Positions 33,956-44,399 of a DNA stretch of 44,399 nt are shown piece by piece; position 1 is the stretch's first letter; the number at the start of each line of letters is the position of its first letter. The translations under genes and the position numbers were made by a program. The notes under the pieces are model-generated. The model had not been told where the DNA came from, searched no databases, and was given only the letters and a program-made list of their open reading frames with translations. Source of the stretch: a bacterium (lineage in GTDB: Bacteria > Pseudomonadota > Gammaproteobacteria > Nevskiales > OUC007); assembly GCA_018222345.1 (NCBI GenBank), contig JAAFAL010000010.1:1-44399 (forward strand), given 5' to 3'.

Positions 33956-33978
33956 AAAAAAGACCCGCGGCTGGCGGG
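33956..33978 (-). promoter_or_regulatory. Terminator-like hairpin in the pckA leader (possible attenuator)
   Basis: On the minus strand CCCGC, a 5-base loop CAGCC and GCGGG are followed by TCTTTTTTG, about 37 bp before the pckA ATG. No minus-strand gene lies upstream that it could terminate, since the next gene starts divergently at 34107. If the pckA promoter is upstream of it, it could attenuate transcription; if the promoter lies between, it has no such role. No strong -35/-10 pair was found downstream of the hairpin. Confidence 0.4.
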
Positions 33979-34106
33979 CTTCGGGCGGGCGTTGACTAAG
34001 CCCGACAGGGTAGCGTGGGCGGACTTTACCCGCAAGCTGCGCGGGCGGTGTATTCTACATTTAACAATAACTTTATCAATGTGGGCAGCAGACCCGCGGG
34101 GGAGCG

Positions 34107-35321
34107 ATGAACACTAGCCGCGAGCGCTTGGAGGAATGCCGGACGCAACTCGACCAGCCGTCGGCGTGGTGGCGGTTTTCGCCCGAGCTTGAATTGGAGT
34201 TCATACGCCGCACCGGGCAGTCGTTTTTGCCGATTGCTCGGTCGGCGTTTTGGGCCGTGATTGCGCTGGTTTTGATTGTCATGTTGGCCGACCAGTGGCT
34301 GTTAGAAGCGCGGCTCGACGCGCCAGTTGTAGCTGCGATGTTCGGGGTCGAGATCCCGCTGATGATCGGGTTGTACTTGTTTGTGGGGCGCTTGCCTGGC
34401 GAGACCTTGCCCAAACTCATGGCCGGCGTGATGGCGTTTCAAGGCCTCATGTTCACCTGGGTGGCGCTGCAATTGGCCGCCGCTGGTGACACCGTGCCGT
34501 ATTTGTACGAAATCCTCGTGCTCTATCAGTTCTTCTTGTTCTTTTTTACTGGCGTGATGTTTGTACCAGCGGTTGTGCTAGGCGCGCTGTGCATTGCGCT
34601 GGCGGTGGCTGGTTACGTGGCGATTGGCATTGACAGCGTTGGCGTGGCCCGTGTTGCCTTGTTCCTGCTGGCCACTTACGGCATCGGGGTGGTCGTGCGC
34701 TATTTGCTCGAGCGCATTTTGCGGCAGGATTTTCTAATCCGCATTGTCAGCGAGGAAGCATCGCGCACTGACCCACTCACATCGTTGCTGAACCGGCGCG
34801 GCTTCGAAACCGGCCTGAGCAAACTGTTGGGCCACGCCCGGCGCTACCAGTGCCCGGTCGGCTTGCTGATGATCGACCTGGACAACTTCAAACAAGTGAA
34901 CGACAGCATGGGCCACGCTGAGGGCGACGCGCTGCTGGTGAGCGTGGCTGGCGTGTTGGAAACCATCGCGCGCCGGTCGCTCGACCTGATCAGCCGAAGT
35001 GGCGGCGACGAGTTCGTGGTGGCGGTTTACGACGCGTCGGAGCAGTCCGTCAAAGAGATTGCCGACAAGCTCGAAAGTGCTTTGGCCGAAGCGAGCGCGC
35101 GATGGACGCAATCGGTGCCGGCGCTAGGAGCCAGCGTAGGTGCGGTGTGGTTTGCACCAGCAGACACGCCGGCCGACACCAGCGCGATGCTGGAAGTGCT
35201 CGACCGCACGCTCTACGACGCCAAGCGTGCCGGCAAGGGCCAGGTGAAGTACGAACGAACCGGCAAATGGAGCAACGCCGATGAGTTGCTCGGCGCGCCC
35301 TTGGATCAGGCCGGGGTGTAG
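34107..35321 (+). CDS. Membrane diguanylate cyclase (GGDEF domain)
   Basis: The 404-residue protein makes cyclic di-GMP. The N-terminal half has about six hydrophobic segments (roughly 45-210), a possible membrane sensor. A short linker leads to the GGDEF domain, starting DPLTSLLNRRGFETGL. The active site GGDEF is intact at 299-303, and an RxxD product-inhibition site (RSLD, 290-293) lies five residues before it, so feedback control is expected. The ATG at 34107 is preceded by GGGGGAGCG, a good ribosome site. The last 16 bases overlap the convergent ggpPS gene. Possible targets include the type IV pili encoded in this window, but this is conjecture. Confidence 0.92.
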   Translation: MNTSRERLEECRTQLDQPSAWWRFSPELELEFIRRTGQSFLPIARSAFWAVIALVLIVMLADQWLLEARLDAPVVAAMFGVEIPLMIGLYLFVGRLPGETLPKLMAGVMAFQGLMFTWVALQLAAAGDTVPYLYEILVLYQFFLFFFTGVMFVPAVVLGALCIALAVAGYVAIGIDSVGVARVALFLLATYGIGVVVRYLLERILRQDFLIRIVSEEASRTDPLTSLLNRRGFETGLSKLLGHARRYQCPVGLLMIDLDNFKQVNDSMGHAEGDALLVSVAGVLETIARRSLDLISRSGGDEFVVAVYDASEQSVKEIADKLESALAEASARWTQSVPALGASVGAVWFAPADTPADTSAMLEVLDRTLYDAKRAGKGQVKYERTGKWSNADELLGAPLDQAGV

Positions 35322-37642
35322 TTGCGCCGCTCGGCCACCGCGTGCGCGGCATGCACACGGGCCATCTTGGCTTTGGGGTCATTCTTGAATTTCTTGCGCT
35401 CTTTGGCGGCTTCTTTCACGGCGTTGATGAAGCCGTCGCCCCAGGTGTGCAGGTCGTAATTCGACACCACCTCGCTCATTTGCTCGATGCGGTCACGGCG
35501 CTCGGCATCGCCTAGTGTTAGCGCGCGGTAGAGCTGTGCGGCCATATCGACGGTGTCGTAAGGGTTGGTGCGGATAGCGCCTTGCAGCTCCACCGCCGCG
35601 CCGGCGAATTCCGACAACACCAACACGCCTTTGCCCTGCATCAAGCCCTGCACCGCGGCGTATTCTTTTGACACGAGATTGAGGCCGTCGCGCATGGGCG
35701 CGATCCAGCCCACGTCGGCCACCGCGTAGTGCGCCAGGACTTCCTCGAACGGCATGGAGCGGAAGAAGAAGCGGATCGGTGTCCATTCCAGATTGGCGAA
35801 GCGGCCATTGATGCGCCCGACGGCGTTTTCGATGTCGCGCTGGATCTGCTCGTAGATCTTCATGCCTTTCGCCGCGGGCGTTACAACGTTGACGAAGGTG
35901 ACCTTGCCGTGCAGTTCGGGGTTGTTCTCAAGCAGTTTTTCAAACGCTTCCAGCTTGCCCAGCGGGCCTTTGGTGTAGTCCAGCCGCTCGATGGACAGCA
36001 CCACACGCTTGCCACTCAGTTCGTCGCGCAAGGCAGCCAGCGAGTCCTTGAATTTGTCAGTTTCCAAAATGCCGGCGATCTTATCGACGGGCACGCCGAT
36101 GGGGTGGGCGCCCATGTGCAGCACGTGGTCTTCCGACACCCGCATGGCGGTGGTCATCTCGTCCAGGCCCAGTGCACAGCCGAAGGTGAGAAAGCGCGGC
36201 GCGCAGGCGGTGCGGCCGAGGATTTCGACCGGGAAGTTCGAGCGCACCACGTCAACAAAGTTTTCCAGATGGCGCGGGATGTGGAAACCCACGTAGTCAC
36301 ATTGCAGCAGGCTGCCGACGATCTGCCGCCGCCACGGGATCACGTTGAAGATTTCCGATGACGGGAAATAAGTGTGATGGAAAAACGCGATGCGCAGGTC
36401 GGGCCGCAACTTGCGCAGGTGCGCCGGCACCATCCACAGGTTGTAGTCGTGAATCCACACTACTGCGCCTTCGTCGGCCTCGGCAGCGGTGCGCTCGGCA
36501 AACAGGCGGTTAACCTCGACGTAGTGTTCCCAGTCGTCGTGATTGAACACGGCACGTTCGATAAACGTGTGGATGGTCGGCCAGAACGCCTCTTTGGAGA
36601 ATGATTTGTAGAAGCGCTGTACATCGCGCTCGGCCAGCGGGATGCGCGACAGCAGCAGGTTGGGGAAGGCCTCCTCGTCCGGCAGCAAATGGTCTTCGAA
36701 GCCCTCCGGCGAGCGCGTGTCCTGTAGTGACCACGCCACCCACGAGCCTGTGCGGCCGCCGGCAAACAGGCTCAGCAGGCTGGGCATGATGCCGTTGGGG
36801 CTTTTCGGCCGGCGCATCTCCAGCTTGCCCTCGGCATTGAAGTGCTCTTCAAACGGCAGGCGGTGATACACCATCACCAACTGGCTGCTACCGCGGTCGC
36901 TGCCTTCACGGGTCAGGTCTTCGATGGCTTGCGGGCCAAGGAACGAGAAATAGCTGATGGCGTCCAGAATGCCGCCGGCGCCAGTGGCCTCGGCATGGAA
37001 CACATTGCCCATGCGCTTGGTGGCTTCGATCAGGCCTTCCTCGGCCGCGCCGACAACCACGCCCTTGAAGCCGGTTTCGTACATCGACAGGTCGTTGAGC
37101 GTGTCGCCGGCAACCAGTACATCGTCGAAATCGACATCGTCCAGGGTTTCGACCAAACGCTTGAGCGTGCTGCCTTTTTTTACACCTTTGGGCAGGATGT
37201 CGAGGTATTCGTTGGCCGAGAACAGCACTTCGCAACCCATGGGCTCGACGATGTCGCGGAGGGTTTCAAAGTCGAAATCGGCCTTGACGAAAAACGAGCA
37301 GCGGCGCTGCTGCGGCACTTCTTGACGCACCAAGCCGGGGATGTGGGCAATGGCGTCGAGAATGGCGTGCTCGCCCGGCCAAGCCTGGTTGATTTCGGTC
37401 TGCACTGGCTGGACTGGCTCCAGCGTGTCGCCATGCACAATCGTGGTGCCGACATCGCAGATCACGTACTTGGGCGTCGGGATCGTCGGGTCGGACAGCA
37501 GCGGCAGCACGTGTTCCAGGCCACGGCCGGTGACAAAGGCCAGCCCGACATCGGGGCGCTGCGTCAAAAAGCGATACAAGCGCATGCGGTCGGATTGCCG
37601 TCCGCCAAGAAAAGTGCCGTCCAGATCGGTGGCTAGAAGCAT
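35306..37642 (-). CDS. ggpPS: Bifunctional glucosylglycerol-phosphate synthase/phosphatase (GgpPS type)
   Basis: The 778-residue protein fuses an N-terminal HAD phosphatase to a GT20 glycosyltransferase. The phosphatase has motif I TDLDGT (D6, D8) and motif IV GDTLNDLSMYE, resembling sucrose-phosphate-phosphatase-like HADs. From about residue 275 the GT20 part shows FAGGRTGSWVAW, WIHDYNLWMVPAHLR, LSIERLDYTKGPLGKLEAF and MRDGLNLVSKEYAAVQ. The phosphatase-first order is known from Pseudomonas and Stenotrophomonas GgpPS, which make the osmolyte glucosylglycerol from ADP-glucose and glycerol 3-phosphate. A trehalose-6-phosphate synthase/phosphatase is the main alternative, but those usually carry the phosphatase last. 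The 150 bp upstream (37643-37793) hold no gene and would contain a stress-regulated promoter. Confidence 0.85.
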   Translation of the reverse strand: MLLATDLDGTFLGGRQSDRMRLYRFLTQRPDVGLAFVTGRGLEHVLPLLSDPTIPTPKYVICDVGTTIVHGDTLEPVQPVQTEINQAWPGEHAILDAIAHIPGLVRQEVPQQRRCSFFVKADFDFETLRDIVEPMGCEVLFSANEYLDILPKGVKKGSTLKRLVETLDDVDFDDVLVAGDTLNDLSMYETGFKGVVVGAAEEGLIEATKRMGNVFHAEATGAGGILDAISYFSFLGPQAIEDLTREGSDRGSSQLVMVYHRLPFEEHFNAEGKLEMRRPKSPNGIMPSLLSLFAGGRTGSWVAWSLQDTRSPEGFEDHLLPDEEAFPNLLLSRIPLAERDVQRFYKSFSKEAFWPTIHTFIERAVFNHDDWEHYVEVNRLFAERTAAEADEGAVVWIHDYNLWMVPAHLRKLRPDLRIAFFHHTYFPSSEIFNVIPWRRQIVGSLLQCDYVGFHIPRHLENFVDVVRSNFPVEILGRTACAPRFLTFGCALGLDEMTTAMRVSEDHVLHMGAHPIGVPVDKIAGILETDKFKDSLAALRDELSGKRVVLSIERLDYTKGPLGKLEAFEKLLENNPELHGKVTFVNVVTPAAKGMKIYEQIQRDIENAVGRINGRFANLEWTPIRFFFRSMPFEEVLAHYAVADVGWIAPMRDGLNLVSKEYAAVQGLMQGKGVLVLSEFAGAAVELQGAIRTNPYDTVDMAAQLYRALTLGDAERRDRIEQMSEVVSNYDLHTWGDGFINAVKEAAKERKKFKNDPKAKMARVHAAHAVAERRNYTPA

Positions 37643-37793
37643 GGTCTCGAGAAACCCCGTGGGGTTGACTGCAAGGCGCTAGGGCCTGCGGGCAAAGTGG
37701 CCAACCGCGCGTTCCGTGCGCGGCGGTGGTGCGCTGCACAAAGCATGCCGTTCCGCGCAACAGACTTCAACATTCTTTAACCGATTGAGCCCG

Positions 37794-38264
37794 CTAATCA
37801 GCTTGACTCGGGCTATAGCGCATCAAGTAGTGCGGGCCGATGGGGTCAATCTCGAATTCTTCGCCAATCACCGTAAACCCGTGGCGCTCGTAAAAACCCA
37901 CGGCCGGTGTGCGCGCATTGCACCACAACACTTTGCCGTGGCGGGTCACGACGTGGTCGATACCGGCTAGCAGCAGGGCGCCCCCGGCGCCAGTGCCACG
38001 CACGGCCTCGGCGGTTGCCATGCCGCGCAGCCGCCATTGTTGTTCGCCGCTGCGGTCGTCGATGTCGGGATGGGCCTCGTGGAACACCGAGGTGATACCC
38101 ACCATTTTACGCCCTGCAAAAGCCGCGAAATGCCCGGCATCGCGGTGTTCGTCGCCCGGGTAGCGCGACTCCTCCAGCGCTTGGTGAGGGCGCAGCAATT
38201 TGTGCCGCAGCGGCCACACCTGCTCGGCATCAACGCGCTTGATGTTGTAGTCCGCCACGCTCAT
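37794..38264 (-). CDS. GNAT-family N-acetyltransferase
   Basis: The 156-residue protein has the GNAT fold: a first strand with VWPLRHKLLRP, then QQWRLRGMATAEAVRGTGAG followed by GALLLAGIDHV, the acetyl-CoA-binding motif A (R/Q-x-x-G-x-G/A variant RGTGAG), and CNARTPAVGFYERHGFTVIG, motif B. The acceptor substrate cannot be predicted. The ATG at 38264 overlaps the nth stop by 4 bases (ATGA), so it is translated with nth. The longer upstream frame is a shadow of nth. Confidence 0.88.
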   Translation of the reverse strand: MSVADYNIKRVDAEQVWPLRHKLLRPHQALEESRYPGDEHRDAGHFAAFAGRKMVGITSVFHEAHPDIDDRSGEQQWRLRGMATAEAVRGTGAGGALLLAGIDHVVTRHGKVLWCNARTPAVGFYERHGFTVIGEEFEIDPIGPHYLMRYSPSQAD

Positions 38265-38908
38265 TGGACTGGCGCCGGGCGTTTGCTGGGCGGGTATTCG
38301 CACAGGTCGTCGATGATGCAGTCGTGGCAATCGGGTTTGCGCGCCTTGCAGGTATAGCGGCCGTGCAGAATCAGCCAGTGGTGAGCGTCCAGAATGTAGT
38401 CCTCGGGCACCAGGCGCACGAGCCGATCTTCGACCTCGCGCACAGTTTTGCCGGGGGCGATGCGCGTGCGGTTGCTCACCCGGAAGATATGCGTATCGAC
38501 CGCCATGGTGGGTTGGCCGAAGGCGGTGTTGAGCACCACATTGGCGGTTTTGCGACCTACGCCAGGCAGTGCCTCTAGCGCCTTGCGGTCACGCGGTACC
38601 TGGCTGTCGTGCTCGAACATCAGTTTTTGGCACAGTGCAATCACATGCTTGGCTTTGCTGCGGTACAGGCCGATGGTCTTGATGTATTCGATCAAGCCTT
38701 CGACGCCGAGGTCGGCAATGGCCTCCGGTGTATTGGCTACCGGGAACAGCTTGGCTGTGGCCTTGTTGACGCCCACGTCGGTGGCCTGCGCCGACAGTAC
38801 GACGGCAACTAGCAATTCGAATGGTGAGGAGTAGTTCAGCTCGGTTTTTGGTTCCGGGCGCTGAGCCTTGAGGCGCGCGAAGATTTCGCGGCGTTTTTCG
38901 GCATTCAT
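38261..38908 (-). CDS. nth: Endonuclease III
   Basis: This base-excision repair glycosylase/AP lyase removes oxidised pyrimidines. All key elements of E. coli Nth are present at the same positions: the helix-hairpin-helix LPGVGRKTANVVL with catalytic K120, the catalytic Asp D138 in AVDTHIFRV, and the iron-sulfur cluster ligands C187, C194, C197 and C203 (C-X6-C-X2-C-X5-C). Length is 215 residues. The upstream region carries one end of a MITE-like repeat 12 bp before the start. First gene of a two-gene unit with the GNAT gene. Confidence 0.96.
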   Translation of the reverse strand: MNAEKRREIFARLKAQRPEPKTELNYSSPFELLVAVVLSAQATDVGVNKATAKLFPVANTPEAIADLGVEGLIEYIKTIGLYRSKAKHVIALCQKLMFEHDSQVPRDRKALEALPGVGRKTANVVLNTAFGQPTMAVDTHIFRVSNRTRIAPGKTVREVEDRLVRLVPEDYILDAHHWLILHGRYTCKARKPDCHDCIIDDLCEYPPSKRPAPVQ

Positions 38909-38920
38909 GCGCGCAAGTTT

Positions 38921-38945
38921 AACCCGGATGTTTCACGAGATGCGC
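38921..38945. repeat. Solitary end of the MITE-like element
   Basis: ACCCGGATGTTTCACG followed by AGATGCGC matches the left end of the element at 9021 with few changes. The interior that follows (38946-39000) resembles it only loosely, and no inverted partner end is found before xseA. It lies in the nth promoter region, so it may be a truncated copy. Confidence 0.6.
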
Positions 38946-39016
38946 CGCGGTTGGTGCAGTACCGGGCGAGACAGGAGGCCGAATATGGCCGACAAGTGTT
39001 TCCTGTTGCCGAAACA

Positions 39017-39074
39017 CACCTCACCCCGGCCTTCTCCCATGGGGAGAAGGTGGCGCGCAGCGGCGGATGAGGGG
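39017..39074. repeat. CCTTCTCCC/GGGAGAAGG hairpin repeat between xseA and nth
   Basis: CCTTCTCCCAT and ATGGGGAGAAGG form a hairpin (about 39029-39050), flanked by CACCTCACCCC and GGATGAGGGG. The same family occurs at 25889-26084 and 44248-44286. No gene is seen in 38946-39098; the repeat follows the 3' end of xseA. Confidence 0.6.
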
Positions 39075-39098
39075 CTTTGCGCCTGCATCAGGCTCCGC

Positions 39099-42070
<2,972 letters not shown>

Positions 42071-42087
42071 ACTGCCCGCCGCGGCTT

Positions 42088-42178
42088 GTCATTGCGAGCG
42101 CCAAAGGCGCGCGGCAATCTCGACATGTTGGCGATGCATGACGAGATTGCCACGGGCGCGTCGCGCCCTCGCAATGAC
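42088..42178. repeat. Palindromic GTCATTGCGAG element inside the guaBA operon
   Basis: The 91-bp element starts GTCATTGCGAG and ends CTCGCAATGAC (perfect 11-bp ends). Inside, CGGCAATCTCG and CGAGATTGCC are a second pair of inverted arms, so each half can fold. The core resembles the GTCATTGCGAG...GCAATCTCG repeats widespread in proteobacteria. It lies between guaB and guaA on the transcribed strand and could form an RNA hairpin affecting the guaB/guaA ratio. Confidence 0.75.
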
Positions 42179-42199
42179 AGCCTGAATCAAGGATTTCGA

Positions 42200-44241
<2,042 letters not shown>

Positions 44242-44247
44242 TTGAAT

Positions 44248-44286
44248 CCCCTCTCCCTGGGGGAGAGGGCTAGGGGTGAGGGGGGG
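44248..44286. repeat. CCCTCTCCC/GGGAGAGGG hairpin repeat after tadA
   Basis: CCCCTCTCCCT with GGGGGAGAGGG forms a hairpin and is followed by TAGGGGTGAGGGG. It belongs with the units at 25889-26084 and 39017-39074. The rest of the window end (44287-44399) shows C-rich, T-rich tracts and no gene. Confidence 0.6.
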
Positions 44287-44399
44287 CGGTTGCGGTGTGA
44301 AGTGCTTTGACGGCTCACCACTTGTCGGGCTTCCTGCCCTCCAACCCCCTACCGCCGTCCACCCCGCCCTCCCTGTCGGGCGTTACTCCGCCCTTCCAT

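Overview
The window reads as chromosome of a high-GC gammaproteobacterium. The type IV pilus minor-pilin cluster, the moxR/Bat operon, plsB, guaBA and a fused glucosylglycerol-phosphate synthase/phosphatase suggest a Xanthomonadales-like or Pseudomonas-like, salt-tolerant, aerobic, surface-active lineage. This placement is inferred from gene content and order only. No rRNA, tRNA, CRISPR array, phage module or complete insertion sequence was seen.

Layout. (1) 1-8913, minus strand: minor pilins and tip adhesin in the order fimT-pilV-pilW-pilX-pilY1-pilE, then a Mak-type fructokinase and a maleylacetoacetate isomerase interrupted by an amber codon. (2) 8914-9270: a 246-bp MITE-like element with near-perfect 20-bp terminal inverted repeats. 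(3) 9271-16167, minus: six overlapping genes, moxR-DUF58-DUF4381-batA-batB/C-batD. (4) 16258-18483, minus: a bile-acid/sodium-symporter-family transporter and a MATE exporter. (5) 18484-18874: a gene-free stretch with an AT-rich palindrome, a possible orphan small RNA and a covarying double-hairpin repeat. (6) 18875-28761: putA, a DUF4112 gene, plsB, an FKBP lipoprotein, recQ and murI. (7) 28763-32213, minus: an accessory strip with two small membrane proteins (one frameshifted), a DUF2165 protein, an Abi_C/HEPN-like gene, and a merC plus GDCCVxC pair. An attC-like recombination site lies between the last two units. (8) 32214-44399: pckA, a membrane diguanylate cyclase, ggpPS, a GNAT acetyltransferase, nth, xseA, guaB-guaA and tadA, with several families of palindromic repeats between genes.

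How it fits together. The pilus cluster primes and tips the type IV pilus. The moxR/Bat operon encodes an AAA+ ATPase with membrane von Willebrand factor A proteins of envelope-stress type. putA and pckA support growth on amino acids and gluconeogenesis, and ggpPS makes the osmolyte glucosylglycerol. Region 7 is the most unusual: it looks like a small group of integron gene cassettes without a visible integrase, carrying a thiol/metal-related pair and a candidate defence gene. All calls come from reading the sequence; no database search or folding program was run.
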